DNA from: Bacillus mycoides
GTDB lineage: Bacteria; Bacillota; Bacilli; Bacillales; Bacillaceae_G
Direction: 5' to 3'
DNA: 64,000 bases
Assembly (NCBI RefSeq): GCF_001757995.1
Contig: NZ_LXLV01000066.1
Location: 62,001 to 126,000, forward strand
The notes below the pieces were generated by a model. That model had not been told where the DNA came from. It saw only the letters and a list, made by a program, of their open reading frames with translations, and ran no database searches. Within the stretch, counting starts at the first letter, position 1. Each line of letters begins with the position of its first letter. Of this stretch, positions 46,586 through 59,298 are shown piece after piece. The translations under genes were made by a program, and so were the position numbers.

Positions 46586-46597
46586 ATTTCCTTCACA

Positions 46598-47098
46598 TTA
46601 CTTCGCAGATTTAGCTGCTTCTAATGCTGCTTCATAGTTTGGATGGCTTGTACCTTCGCTTACGTATTCTACGTAAACTACTTTGTCATTGCTATCTACT
46701 ACGAATACTGCACGAGCAAGTAAACGAAGTTCTTTCATTACTAAGCCGTAAGCTTCACCGAATGAAAGGTCACGGTGATCAGAAAGTGTCGCAACGTTTT
46801 CTAAACCGTTAGCTGCACACCAGCGTTTTTGAGCGAATGGTAAATCAACGCTAATTGTTAATACTTTCGCATTTTCAATACCTGCTGCATCTTGGTTAAA
46901 ACGACGTGTTTGTGCATCACACACACCTGTGTCGATTGAAGGTACAACACTAATTAATTTCACTTCACCTTTGTATGTTTCTAAACTTACTGGAGATAAG
47001 TCATTTGCTAATACTTGGAAGTTAGGCGCTTGATCGCCAACTTTAACTTCTGTTCCAACTAAAGTCATTGGGTTACCTTTAAAAGTTACATTTGCCAC
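46598..47098 (-). CDS. tpx: Thiol peroxidase
   Basis: Atypical 2-Cys peroxiredoxin reducing hydroperoxides with thioredoxin. 166 residues. Peroxidatic Cys60 in [15 protein letters not shown] and resolving Cys94 in [15 protein letters not shown] are both present. The start is GTG behind GGGAGG. Possible promoter upstream: TTGCAT, 17 bases, TATCAT. Confidence 0.94.
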   Translation of the reverse strand: MANVTFKGNPMTLVGTEVKVGDQAPNFQVLANDLSPVSLETYKGEVKLISVVPSIDTGVCDAQTRRFNQDAAGIENAKVLTISVDLPFAQKRWCAANGLENVATLSDHRDLSFGEAYGLVMKELRLLARAVFVVDSNDKVVYVEYVSEGTSHPNYEAALEAAKSAK

Positions 47099-47193
47099 TT
47101 AAAAATCCTCCCTTATTTAAACAAAATATGTACAATGTAAATGATAGTTTGTCCCTATCGATAATGCAAATAAAATCGCTTTATTTACAAAAA

Positions 47194-47229
47194 AATAAAG
47201 AAGCTAATCCATTGATTAGCTTCTTTATT
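47194..47229 (-). terminator. ytfJ terminator
   Basis: AATAAAGAAGCTAATC is perfectly inverted as GATTAGCTTCTTTATT (16 bases). Confidence 0.87.
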
Positions 47230-47231
47230 CC

Positions 47232-47627
47232 TTAAATTTGAAATTCTGGATCATCTTCTTTTCGTTTATCCATCATTTCTTTCACTTTATCAACAGCTTG
47301 TGGCGCTAATTCAATTATTTTGTCAATGACATGTGTTTGTTTATCTAAATGTAAAACTTTCACACCTTCTCCATTTATAACGAGAAAGGCAACAGGATTA
47401 ATGGAAACTCCACCACCGCTACCTCCTCCAAATGGATGACGGCCTGAATGCTCTACTTTGCCAAATTCACTTCCACCAGCAGCAAATCCAAAACTTACTT
47501 TCGAAACGGTAAGAATTACACTTCCATCTGCTGCTTTAATCGGGTCACCAACAATTGTATTTACATCCGTCATTTGTTTTAAATGCTGCATTGCGGTTGT
47601 CATTAAACCTTGAATTGGATGGTCCAT
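47232..47627 (-). CDS. ytfJ: GerW family sporulation protein YtfJ
   Basis: 131-residue protein of the GerW/YtfJ family, made in the forespore and needed for some germinant responses. Signature regions: IVGDPIKAADGSVILTVSKVSFGFAAG, the glycine-rich FGGGSGGGVSINPVAFLVI, and the amphipathic tail AVDKVKEMMDKRKED. Starts behind GGGGGGAT, 12 bases after ytfI, forming a ytfI-ytfJ operon. Confidence 0.9.
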   Translation of the reverse strand: MDHPIQGLMTTAMQHLKQMTDVNTIVGDPIKAADGSVILTVSKVSFGFAAGGSEFGKVEHSGRHPFGGGSGGGVSINPVAFLVINGEGVKVLHLDKQTHVIDKIIELAPQAVDKVKEMMDKRKEDDPEFQI

Positions 47628-47639
47628 TCTATATCCCCC

Positions 47640-48269
47640 CTATGCTTGAACAGATTTATCTGTCATACCAGACTTTTGTTTTCTCATAAACATGAGTAGT
47701 TTTACCGCTGTTTTCAAAGTACGAAATATATGAAAGGAAGCTGTCAATTCACATCTTGATGCAAATCCCTTCCCTTGAAAAACAGGTGTAATTTCAAATT
47801 CTGGTACGTCGACAATATGCATATATTGTCCTACAACTCCAGCAGCCATTCCTTTTGTCCCCCATGCATACCCAGTGACAATTCCAGTACTAGCCGCATC
47901 GCCTGCTCCAATTTGTGAATGCCACTTCCAACTATTGATTTTCACTCGTTTGAGAAAATCTTTAACAATAGTATGAACTTCTTGAAGCTTTTTTATCAGT
48001 TCTCCAATGCTATCAAGTTGTGCCATAATTTTATTATCTATTCCGCCATCTTCCTCAGCTTTTTCGATTTTCTGCCCCGTCTTTTTCTGCTGTTTTTCAA
48101 TTCTTTCCAATACATCAAACGTATATTGAATCATCCATATTTTCACTTGAAATAAACATTGCTTTTCCATTTCTGAATATAAAAACGTCACCTTAAGCGA
48201 TATTTTCGATAATAGTATTAGCAAAATAAAAAGTAGAAGAATTATCATTCCAATTACGAGCCATTTCAT
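47640..48269 (-). CDS. ytfI: DUF2953 protein YtfI
   Basis: 209 residues with an N-terminal membrane anchor (MKWLVIGMIILLLFILLILL), a charged middle (EKQQKKTGQKIEKAEEDG), then the DUF2953 core with KINSWKWHSQIGAGDAASTG and VPEFEITPVFQGKGF. Paired with ytfJ in spore formers. Start chosen at the second ATG, with AAAGG nine bases upstream. Confidence 0.83.
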   Translation of the reverse strand: MKWLVIGMIILLLFILLILLSKISLKVTFLYSEMEKQCLFQVKIWMIQYTFDVLERIEKQQKKTGQKIEKAEEDGGIDNKIMAQLDSIGELIKKLQEVHTIVKDFLKRVKINSWKWHSQIGAGDAASTGIVTGYAWGTKGMAAGVVGQYMHIVDVPEFEITPVFQGKGFASRCELTASFHIFRTLKTAVKLLMFMRKQKSGMTDKSVQA

Positions 48270-48482
48270 TCGTACCATCCTTTCACTCCATACCCATTAT
48301 CGACAAGTTTATTCATCATTAAACAACCTTTGATAAAATTGAATATAAAAATTTTTCTAAAAATAAAAAAGGGTTTTGATATTTTATATCGAAATATACT
48401 ATTTGAGCATATTATTCAGAATACATTTTCATGATATGCAGCACTAAGACTAGAAAATTTAACTGCAGTGGAGGGATACATA

Positions 48483-49286
48483 ATGGCAAATCGTCGCAAT
48501 TTATTTTTCTTTTATGGTGATGACAAAGTAACGCTCGTTGAAAAAATGAAACCAGTATATCGTATTTTAGAGGAGAATGGATTTACCATATTAGATCATC
48601 CAAAAAATGCAAACGCTATCGTCAGCGTTGGAGATGATGGAACTTTCTTACAAGCCGTTCGTAAAACTGGCTTTAGAGAAGATTGCTTATACGCAGGTAT
48701 TTCTACGAAAGATGAAATTTCTTTCTACTGCGATTTCCACATCGATCACGTTGATACAGCCCTTCAAGAAATTACAAAAAACGAAATTGAAGTGCGAAAA
48801 TATCCAACAATTAAAGTAGATGTAGATCACGGTACATCTTTCCATTGTTTAAATGAATTTTCATTACGCTCTAGCATCATTAAAACATTTGTCGTAGATG
48901 TACACGTCGACAATTTACATTTTGAAACATTTAGAGGTGATGGATTAGTTATCTCCACACCAACAGGCAGTACCGCTTACAATAAATCATTACATGGTGC
49001 AGTTGTCGATCCACTTATCCCATGTTTCCAAGTAAGCGAACTAGCATCTTTAAATAACAACACATACCGTACACTCGGATCACCGTTCCTTTTAAATCAC
49101 GAGCGTACGCTAACTTTAACCCTTAAACCAGATGGCAATGATTATCCTGTTATCGGAATGGATAACGAAGCACTTAGCATTAAACAAGTGGAAAAAGCCG
49201 TTGTTCGTTTAAGCGATAAACAAATTAAAACTGTTAAATTAAAAAACAATTCCTTCTGGGAAAAAGTACAGAGAACGTTTTTATAG
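48483..49286 (+). CDS. nadK: NAD kinase
   Basis: ATP-dependent phosphorylation of NAD to NADP. 267 residues, the size of the second NAD kinase of cereus-group genomes. The GGDG loop appears as SVGDDGTFLQAVRK, with further motifs NEFSLRS and STPTGSTAYNKSLHGAVVDP. Start preceded by GGAGGGAT. Stands alone with a very strong terminator. Confidence 0.92.
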   Translation: MANRRNLFFFYGDDKVTLVEKMKPVYRILEENGFTILDHPKNANAIVSVGDDGTFLQAVRKTGFREDCLYAGISTKDEISFYCDFHIDHVDTALQEITKNEIEVRKYPTIKVDVDHGTSFHCLNEFSLRSSIIKTFVVDVHVDNLHFETFRGDGLVISTPTGSTAYNKSLHGAVVDPLIPCFQVSELASLNNNTYRTLGSPFLLNHERTLTLTLKPDGNDYPVIGMDNEALSIKQVEKAVVRLSDKQIKTVKLKNNSFWEKVQRTFL

Positions 49287-49291
49287 TAATC

Positions 49292-49336
49292 AAATAACCC
49301 TCGAATTATGGGATTTCCATAATTCGAGGGTTATTT
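49292..49336 (+). terminator. nadK terminator
   Basis: Twenty-base perfect arms (AAATAACCCTCGAATTATGG and inverse) around GATTT. Confidence 0.88.
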
Positions 49337-49514
49337 ATTTATCACATGCAACTTAACGCTGTTTCACAAAATATTTTGGAACAGGACAACAGTATATGAA
49401 ATTATATCAACGATTTTTCGAATATATCTATCACAAGTCAAAATATATCAACGATTTTACCCAAAATATCAATTTACCGACAAAAATTAACAATATCATC
49501 AACCTATCTAAAAA

Positions 49515-49554
49515 GAGGAAGCAGCACCAAAATGTATTTTCAGGCCGTTTCCTC
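49515..49554 (-). terminator. Amidohydrolase terminator
   Basis: On the minus strand GAGGAAaCGGC pairs with GCTGCTTCCTC, followed by TTTTT. Confidence 0.75.
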
Positions 49555-49560
49555 AAACTT

Positions 49561-51129
49561 TTAGACATCTTTTCTATAAACAATCTCCCCATCAATGACA
49601 GTCATTTCTGCTTGTACTTCTTTTATTTCTTCCGCATCAATTTCAAATATGTCGCGGGCTAATATCGTAAAATCTGCTTCATATCCTTTTGTAATTTGTC
49701 CTCGCTTTGCTTCTTTTCCAATTGCATACGCACTTCCTGTCGTAAATAGAGAAACTGCCTCATATACTGTTAATCTTTCTTCTGGCATATAGCACACACC
49801 ATCAATAAAGCTTCTACGTGTAACAGCACTATATATACCTAAAAACGGATTCACTTGTTCAATTGGTGCATCAGATCCCCCGTTACAATGTAATCCTGCG
49901 TCCAGCAATGTCTTCCAAGCGTACGCGTAACGAAGACGATGTTCTCCTAGTTTTTCAATGACTGATGGAAAATCTGATGAAACAAAGACCGGTTGAATAT
50001 CAATAATAGCTGGCAAGTGTTTCATTCTTTCAATCAACTCTTCACGAGCTAGCTGGCAATGAATAATACGGTCACGTAATCCTTCTGCTGGTGGATATAA
50101 TTCAAGCGCATCAATGACATATTCTAGCGATAAGTCACCGATTGTATGAATCGCAACCGGCATATGTAAATCACGTGCTTTCTTCACTAACCCTGCAAGC
50201 TCTTCCCGTGAAAAAATCGCAACTCCATTCGTTTCCTGCGCATCTTCATACGGCTCACTTAATAAAGCGGTTCTTCCGCCGAAAGAACCGTCAGAAAAAA
50301 TCTTCATCGCTCCAAATTCAATATAGTGCTCATTTCCATATTCTTTTCGTTCATTCGCTACTTCATGATGAACGAGCAAATGTGCTTTAAATGGCATTTC
50401 TTTTACAACGTGTGAAAACGCATTGTACGTTTTTTGAAAGCCACCATAATAATTTAAGTCTTCCGTATGTCCGCCAACTAATCCGTATTGCCAGCAGTCT
50501 GAAATAGCTGTTTGCAGAGCACTTTGCAAATACGCTCCGTCTATTTCGGGCTGAACATGTTTAATTAACTCTTGTCCTTGCTCATATAAAAGTCCTGTTA
50601 ATTTATTTAATGAGTCACGACCAATTTTTCCGCCCTTTGGATCTTGCGTCGTTTCCGTTATGTTCGCTTCTTGCAATATGTATGAATTCACCCATGTCAC
50701 GTGGCGACAAACGCGCTTTAATAAAATCGGATGTTCTTTAGAAATCTCATCTAAATCATGTACATGAACATGTTTTGTATCTGTAAAATTATTTTCATTC
50801 CATCCTTCTCCGATAATCCATGTTCCTTGTGGCGCTTCTTCTACTCGCTTCTTAACAAAGGTAAGCACTTCGCTATATGATGTACAATTTGATAAATCTA
50901 GACGAAGCAACCTCTCTCCATGCCCAATAAGATGCATATGGCTATCAACGAGCCCCGGAATCATTGTTTTCCCCTCTAAATCGTATAACTTCTCCGCAAA
51001 ATGTCGGCTCTCTAACTCTTCTTTATTCCCGCTATCCACAATGATGCCATTTTCAACGTAAACAGCTTCCACTTTTTCGTTTTCTTCTCTCATTGTATAA
51101 ATGGTTCCACCATACCAAATTTCCCCCAT
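49561..51129 (-). CDS. YtcJ-like amidohydrolase
   Basis: 522-residue metal-dependent hydrolase of the amidohydrolase_3 family. Metal site DSHMHLIGHG near residue 65, further ligands in the HTIGD and IIHCQLA regions, and the final aspartate in GGSDAPIEQVNPFLG. The N- and C-terminal ends form the usual small beta sandwich (ending in MTVIDGEIVYRK). ATG chosen with GGGGG nine bases upstream. Substrate unknown, perhaps an N-acyl or formamide compound. Confidence 0.85.
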   Translation of the reverse strand: MGEIWYGGTIYTMREENEKVEAVYVENGIIVDSGNKEELESRHFAEKLYDLEGKTMIPGLVDSHMHLIGHGERLLRLDLSNCTSYSEVLTFVKKRVEEAPQGTWIIGEGWNENNFTDTKHVHVHDLDEISKEHPILLKRVCRHVTWVNSYILQEANITETTQDPKGGKIGRDSLNKLTGLLYEQGQELIKHVQPEIDGAYLQSALQTAISDCWQYGLVGGHTEDLNYYGGFQKTYNAFSHVVKEMPFKAHLLVHHEVANERKEYGNEHYIEFGAMKIFSDGSFGGRTALLSEPYEDAQETNGVAIFSREELAGLVKKARDLHMPVAIHTIGDLSLEYVIDALELYPPAEGLRDRIIHCQLAREELIERMKHLPAIIDIQPVFVSSDFPSVIEKLGEHRLRYAYAWKTLLDAGLHCNGGSDAPIEQVNPFLGIYSAVTRRSFIDGVCYMPEERLTVYEAVSLFTTGSAYAIGKEAKRGQITKGYEADFTILARDIFEIDAEEIKEVQAEMTVIDGEIVYRKDV

Positions 51130-51160
51130 ATATTTCATCCCCCTTATTTTTATTGTATAG

Positions 51161-51192
51161 AAAAAAGCACCATTTCAAAACATGGTGCTTTT
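51161..51192 (-). terminator. VOC gene terminator
   Basis: AAAAGCACCAT is perfectly inverted as ATGGTGCTTTT. Confidence 0.82.
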
Positions 51193-51199
51193 CTAAAAA

Positions 51200-51631
51200 T
51201 TACTTTTGTTCAGTAGTAGACGTTGTAACTTGCCATTCAATATTAAATTTATCTTTCAATTGTCCGTATGCTGGGCTCCAGAAAGTTTCTTGAAGTGGCA
51301 TAATAACTTCTCCACCTTCTTGTAACTTATCGAATACTTCTTTCGCTTTTTCTGCATTACTAATTTGAATTGCGATTGTTACTTGAGATCCAATTGCATG
51401 CCCTTGACCTGGGAATGTATCAGAAATCATAAGTTCCGTATTACCAACTTTTAAAGTAGCATGTAAAACGCGCTCTTTTGCTTCAGCTGGAATCGGGTAT
51501 TCTGGATTTTCAGGCATGTCACCAAAAGTTTGCATTACTTCTACCTTTGCGTCTAACGCCTCTTTGTAAAACTGTACAGCTTCTTGCCCACTACCATCTA
51601 AAACTAAGTACGGATTAATACCTAAAATCAT
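51200..51631 (-). CDS. VOC/PhnB-like glyoxalase-fold protein
   Basis: 143 residues of the PhnB / 3-demethylubiquinone-methyltransferase-like branch of the vicinal-oxygen-chelate superfamily. N-terminal LGINPYLVLDGSGQEAVQFY, MISDTFPGQGH in the middle and FNIEWQV near the end are typical. Two beta-alpha-beta-beta-beta units. Function unknown. GAGGTG before the ATG. Confidence 0.8.
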   Translation of the reverse strand: MILGINPYLVLDGSGQEAVQFYKEALDAKVEVMQTFGDMPENPEYPIPAEAKERVLHATLKVGNTELMISDTFPGQGHAIGSQVTIAIQISNAEKAKEVFDKLQEGGEVIMPLQETFWSPAYGQLKDKFNIEWQVTTSTTEQK

Positions 51632-51734
51632 ACGGACACCTCATTTTTTAGTTTATAAAATCGAACTTATGTTCGTTTTTATCATATCATACGTTTTGCA
51701 TTTCATTCAACTATTTACTTCCCTATTTTCAAAA

Positions 51735-53321
51735 TTATTTTGAAGGAAGCTCCATCTCTTGTTTTCTAAGTTCAATACGGCGAATTTTTCCGGAAATCGT
51801 TTTTGGTAGTTCATCTACAAATTCAATTTTGCGAGGGTATTTATATGGTGCAGTCAGTTCTTTGACGTGTTGTTGAAGTACTGGAATCAATGTTTCTTCG
51901 TTCTTTTCTATATTCTCTCTTAACACGATAAATGCCTTCACGACACTTCCGCGAATTTCATCAGGGCTTGCGACAACCGCACACTCTCTTACGTAAGGAT
52001 GTTTTACAAGCGCATCTTCTACTTCAAACGGTCCGATTGTATAACCAGAGCTAATAATAATATCATCACCGCGCCCTTCAAACCAGAAATAGCCGTCTTC
52101 ATCCTTTTTCGCTTTATCACCGGTAATATAATAATCACCGCGGAATTGCATCGCTGTGCGCTCATTGTCTTTATAATATTGTTTAAAGAGTGCTGGTGTT
52201 TCAATGTGAACTGCAATATCACCAACTTCTCCTACCTGCACCGGAATACCTTCCTCATTTACGATATCAACATGGTTGCCTGGCGTCGGTTTTCCCATTG
52301 ATCCTGGTCTAATGTCCATCCCTTTCATTATCCCAACGAGTAATGTGTTTTCCGTTTGCCCATAACCGTCTCTTACCGTAATATCAAAATGCCTTTGGAA
52401 CGTTTCAATAACTTCTCTGTTTAACGGCTCACCAGCCGATACAGCGCTATGTAACGCTTCTAAATTGTACGCACTTAAGTCTTCTACCTTTGCCATTAAT
52501 CTATACTCAGTCGGCGTACAACAGAGCACATTCACCTTATTATCATCTAATAAATTTAAATATGTTTTTGGTTCAAATTTGCCGTTATATACAAATCCTG
52601 TTGCACCTGAACCGAGAGTTGCTAAAAATGGGCTCCAGATCCACTTTTGCCACCCAGGACTAGCTGTTGCCCATACAACATCATTCTCTTCAATTCCGAG
52701 CCAATTTGGGGCGCTCGTACGTAAATGAGCGTATGCCCACGCATGCGTATGAACGACACCTTTCGGATTTCCTGTCGTCCCTGACGTATAAGATAAAAAG
52801 ACCATATCTTCTTTATCTGTCTTCGCCATTTCTAACATGTCACTTTCTGTTTCTAATGCTGTTTTTAAATTTTTCCAACCATCTACTGAACGCTCGCTCA
52901 AGACGAATTTTTGAAGAGATTCCACCGCTTCTACGCCGTCGAATTGTCCAATATACGGTTCGTAACTTACGATTGCTTTCACTTCTCCGTGCCCAATACG
53001 ATACTCAATATCTTTTTTACGCAACATTTCTGAGCTTGGAATAACGACAAATCCTGCTTTAATCGCAGCAATGTACGTCATGTAAGCTTCAATTAAGCGC
53101 GGCATCATAATAAGGAGCTTGTCCCCTTTTTGTAAACCACTTTTTATAAAAGCGTTTCCAATTTTATTCGCGCCTTGCATTAATTCAAAATATGTAACCT
53201 CTCGTCTATTTCCGTTATCATCTTGCCAAATTAAAGCAAGCTTCTCTTTATCATTCGTATATTTCTCTATTTCCGAAACTAAATTATAAGACGGTGGCGC
53301 CAACAATTCCTCTCTCTTCAT
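51735..53321 (-). CDS. Acyl-CoA synthetase (YtcI-like)
   Basis: 528-residue adenylate-forming enzyme that activates a carboxylic acid through acyl-AMP to its CoA thioester. P-loop LSYTSGTTGNPKGVVHTHAW, A5 YGQTEN, A7 YYITGDKAKKDEDGYFWFEGRGDD and the catalytic Lys in PKTISGKIRR are all intact. Closest in size to acetyl/medium-chain acyl-CoA ligases. AAAGGAGG precedes the ATG. Confidence 0.88.
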   Translation of the reverse strand: MKREELLAPPSYNLVSEIEKYTNDKEKLALIWQDDNGNRREVTYFELMQGANKIGNAFIKSGLQKGDKLLIMMPRLIEAYMTYIAAIKAGFVVIPSSEMLRKKDIEYRIGHGEVKAIVSYEPYIGQFDGVEAVESLQKFVLSERSVDGWKNLKTALETESDMLEMAKTDKEDMVFLSYTSGTTGNPKGVVHTHAWAYAHLRTSAPNWLGIEENDVVWATASPGWQKWIWSPFLATLGSGATGFVYNGKFEPKTYLNLLDDNKVNVLCCTPTEYRLMAKVEDLSAYNLEALHSAVSAGEPLNREVIETFQRHFDITVRDGYGQTENTLLVGIMKGMDIRPGSMGKPTPGNHVDIVNEEGIPVQVGEVGDIAVHIETPALFKQYYKDNERTAMQFRGDYYITGDKAKKDEDGYFWFEGRGDDIIISSGYTIGPFEVEDALVKHPYVRECAVVASPDEIRGSVVKAFIVLRENIEKNEETLIPVLQQHVKELTAPYKYPRKIEFVDELPKTISGKIRRIELRKQEMELPSK

Positions 53322-53468
53322 ATAACATCCTCCTTTATTTCTATGCCTCCCTTATATAATAAAGAATTTTCAGTAAATTTTGAACCCTCTTCTTTTGACA
53401 AATTTTTTATATTTATGTCGAACCGTTGAATAAATTTATATCGATTTATCGATAAACAATGACAAAAA

Positions 53469-53496
53469 AGAAAGAGCGGGAGAACCCGCTCTTTCT
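53469..53496 (-). terminator. SASP gene terminator
   Basis: AGAAAGAGCGGG pairs with CCCGCTCTTTCT, followed by T-rich sequence on the minus strand. Confidence 0.85.
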
Positions 53497-53514
53497 AAGC
53501 CATCGTATATGGGA

Positions 53515-53709
53515 TTATTTTTGGTAACCGCCTAATTGTTGCTCAGCTAGTGAAACTAGACGTTTAGTAATTTCGCCACCAACAGATCCGTTAGCGCGAG
53601 ATGTTGCATCAGCTCCAAGTTGAACACCAAACTCTTGAGCGATTTCGTATTTCATTTGATCTAATGCTGCTTGAGCACCAGATACTGCTAATTTATTTGT
53701 GCTTGCCAT
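53515..53709 (-). CDS. sspA: Alpha/beta-type small acid-soluble spore protein
   Basis: DNA-coating protein of the spore core, 64 residues. The germination protease site [21 protein letters not shown] and the second conserved block [19 protein letters not shown] are complete. Next to thiI as sspA is in B. subtilis; the exact paralog name within the cereus group is uncertain. AAGGAGGTG precedes the ATG. Confidence 0.93.
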   Translation of the reverse strand: MASTNKLAVSGAQAALDQMKYEIAQEFGVQLGADATSRANGSVGGEITKRLVSLAEQQLGGYQK

Positions 53710-53732
53710 GTTGTATCACCTCCTTGTGAGTA

Positions 53733-53762
53733 TAGAGTGTGATAAATAACATGACTTCATGC
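53733..53762 (-). promoter_or_regulatory. Sigma-G-type promoter for the SASP gene
   Basis: On the minus strand GCATGA, 17-base spacer, CACTCTA. The -35 fits forespore sigma-G; the -10 is a weaker match to CATNNTA. Confidence 0.4.
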
Positions 53763-53788
53763 ACATTTGAATGTGGTAATTTATGGGT

Positions 53789-55009
<1,221 letters not shown>

Positions 55010-56152
55010 TTACCTCATCACTTCATATAATTTTGGCATTGTCTCTTTAACAATACCTTCAAATTGTTTTACTTCTTCCATCGTGTTGTCTGGTGCTAGA
55101 CTAATGCGAATCGCACTTGTAGCTGCGGCGTGCGGTACTCCCATTGACACTAGTACTCGGCTCACTTCATTTGCTTTTGAAGAACAAGCAGACTTCGTCG
55201 ATACATATACACCATGCTCTTCTAAAGCATGAACGACTACTTCTGGTTTTAAACCGACAAATGATACATTTAAAATGTGCGGTGCCGCATATTCAAGTGA
55301 TGTATTAATCGTTACAGCTTCCATCTCTTTAAAGAAACGGACTAGCTCTGTTTGTAAATTTTGCAAATGAACTACCTTTTCTTTCACTTGTTCCATCGTC
55401 ATACGAAGTGCTTTCACCATCGCTACAATACCAGGTAAATTTTCTGTACCTGAACGATACTTGAGCTCTTGTTGACCACCTGATAAGATTGGATCTAATC
55501 TTACACCATCACGTACGTAAAGAAGACCTGTCCCCTTTACGCTATGAAATTTATGTCCAGATATTGAACAAAGGTCAATATGAGAAGCGTATAAATCAAG
55601 TGGTACTTTTCCTATCCCTTGTACATGGTCCACGTGGAATCTTATTTTCGGATAGTTCGATAATAATGTTCCAATTTCAGTAACGGGCTGAATCGCTCCA
55701 GTCTCATTGTTCACGTGAATAATTGACACAAGAATCGTATCTTCACGAAGCGCTCGTTTTACATCTTCTACCGATACAACACCGTGCTCGTTAACCGGTA
55801 AATATGTTACATCAAAACCGAGATCTTCTAATTGTTTATATGCCTCAAACACAGACGCGTGTTCAATATTTGTTGTAATGATATGTTTGCCGCGCGAACG
55901 ATTCCTCATCGCTATTCCTTTAATCGCAAGGTTATTCCCTTCCGTTCCACCCGATGTGAAAATAATTTCAGAAGGTTTAACGTGAAGGAGCTGTGCTGCA
56001 ATCGTTCTCGATTGTGTTAATAGACGCTCTGCCTCTCCCCCAAGCGAATGAATAGAAGAAGGATTTCCAAAATATTTCCCCGCAACCGTTACATACGATT
56101 GAAGAGCTTCTGGATATGGCTTTGTCGTCGCACTATTATCAAAATAGATCAT
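55010..56152 (-). CDS. Cysteine desulfurase paired with ThiI (NifZ-like)
   Basis: PLP enzyme taking sulfur from cysteine. 380 residues starting MIYFDNSATTKP. PLP lysine in SISGHKFHSVKGTGLLY, and the catalytic Cys in the flexible loop STKSACSSKANEVSRV. Position directly upstream of thiI matches B. subtilis nifZ, which feeds ThiI for tRNA thiolation. Start set by AAAGGGG. A longer open frame upstream has no ribosome site. Confidence 0.92.
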   Translation of the reverse strand: MIYFDNSATTKPYPEALQSYVTVAGKYFGNPSSIHSLGGEAERLLTQSRTIAAQLLHVKPSEIIFTSGGTEGNNLAIKGIAMRNRSRGKHIITTNIEHASVFEAYKQLEDLGFDVTYLPVNEHGVVSVEDVKRALREDTILVSIIHVNNETGAIQPVTEIGTLLSNYPKIRFHVDHVQGIGKVPLDLYASHIDLCSISGHKFHSVKGTGLLYVRDGVRLDPILSGGQQELKYRSGTENLPGIVAMVKALRMTMEQVKEKVVHLQNLQTELVRFFKEMEAVTINTSLEYAAPHILNVSFVGLKPEVVVHALEEHGVYVSTKSACSSKANEVSRVLVSMGVPHAAATSAIRISLAPDNTMEEVKQFEGIVKETMPKLYEVMR

Positions 56153-56312
56153 CGTTCTTCCCCTTTCAGCGCTGTCACATCGTATAATCATATCATAAAT
56201 ACGTGTAATTACGCTAAAACTACTCAAAGGTTCCGTTATATTTTAAACGAACAACCTTACTGTATTCCGCTATTCATTATAGCAACATCGCCTTCAAAAT
56301 TACACAAAAAAA

Positions 56313-58266
<1,954 letters not shown>

Positions 58267-58362
58267 ATAAAGTGAAACTTTAATCAGAGGGCGTTTTGTC
58301 CATCCCCTCTGATTATTAGCCTTCACCAATCGGACTTTTACGGGCAGTTAATGGGGGATAAA
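58267..58362 (+). mobile_element. bcr1-like repeat, internally deleted, in the LysR 3' end
   Basis: 96 bases bounded by ATAAA. Hairpin I is kept with a paired change (AATCAGAGGG/CCCTCTGATT). The middle, about 60 bases, is missing, joined at GTTA, a 4-base direct repeat present on both sides of the lost segment in full copies. Confidence 0.8.
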
Positions 58363-59174
58363 GAGCTCTCTTTCATATGAGAGACGAAATAAATCTTTCG
58401 CATTAGTGGTGGTTCTACAGAAATCGCACGCACGTTACCTTGCATTACAGCTTGCTGTACAGCGGTTTCCGGAAGCAATGTTATACCAAGTCCAGCTCCT
58501 ACCATCGCAATCATCGGTTCTGCATAAGATGTTTCAACCGCAATTATTGGTTTCGCACCCATACATTGAAACACATGCATAATCATTTTCCTTACATCGC
58601 ATATTTCTGGGTATACAATTAGCTTTTCATTTTGCAACTCTTCCATTTGGATTACCCCTCTCGCTCTATACGGATGATCATTTGAAACAGCACAAACGAT
58701 TTTTTCTTCCCGCATTTCTTTCATATACGTAGCGCCCTCTACTACTGAATCGATGAACATCGCTTCAATTTTTCGCTCTTTAAATAACTCTATTAATACT
58801 TTCGTATGCTCAATTTGCCATTCTATTTCATATGTATCCTCTAATAAGTCTTTACACTTTGATATGTAATGAGCCGCTAAACTCGGTAATATACCTATTG
58901 AAATTTTCCGCTTCTCTTGATATTCCTTCATTTCCGTTTTCACTGCATTTATTTGCTCCAAAATCGGTAACATTCTTTTTATAAATAACTCTCCAGCTTT
59001 TGTTAATTCTACCCCTTGAGCGGAACGTTTTAATAAAGTAACCTCTAAGTCAGCTTCTAATCTTTGAATTTGTTTACTAAGCGCTGGTTGTGAAATATGT
59101 AAAAGCTTACTCGCTTTTGATAAACTTCGCGTATGCTTTACTTCAATAAACGATCGTACTGCCTCCAAATCCAT
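58338..59174 (-). CDS. LysR family regulator with repeat-derived C-terminus
   Basis: 278 residues starting MDLEAVRSFIEVK (GAGGTG upstream). HTH at about 1-60 (SLSKASKLLHISQPALSKQI) and a periplasmic-binding-like effector domain. The last residues LSPINCP are read from the bcr1-like repeat and end at a stop inside it. Joining the two ATAAA boundaries instead gives 16 further residues and a stop at 58217, so the repeat has cut off the native tail. Divergent from an EamA exporter gene, its likely target. Probably still functional. Confidence 0.8.
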   Translation of the reverse strand: MDLEAVRSFIEVKHTRSLSKASKLLHISQPALSKQIQRLEADLEVTLLKRSAQGVELTKAGELFIKRMLPILEQINAVKTEMKEYQEKRKISIGILPSLAAHYISKCKDLLEDTYEIEWQIEHTKVLIELFKERKIEAMFIDSVVEGATYMKEMREEKIVCAVSNDHPYRARGVIQMEELQNEKLIVYPEICDVRKMIMHVFQCMGAKPIIAVETSYAEPMIAMVGAGLGITLLPETAVQQAVMQGNVRAISVEPPLMRKIYFVSHMKESSLSPINCP

Positions 59175-59197
59175 CCTACACACCTCTAACAAAAAGT

Positions 59198-59212
59198 TAT
59201 AACCGCCATAAA
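59198..59212. promoter_or_regulatory. LysR-type box candidate
   Basis: TTATAACCGCCATAA: TTAT-N7-ATAA dyad of the T-N11-A class between the divergent LysR and EamA genes. Confidence 0.4.
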
Positions 59213-59298
59213 AAATCGATATTTCCTTCTACAAAGAATTACTCTTTATACTTATTTCATCAACTTACTATAACGAAATAGAAAGGAGAATGATACTC

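Noticed and set aside
49396-49662. 88-codon plus-strand frame over the end of the amidohydrolase gene
   Set aside because: Overlaps a certain gene on the other strand, has an Asn/Ile/Lys-rich composition and no good ribosome site.
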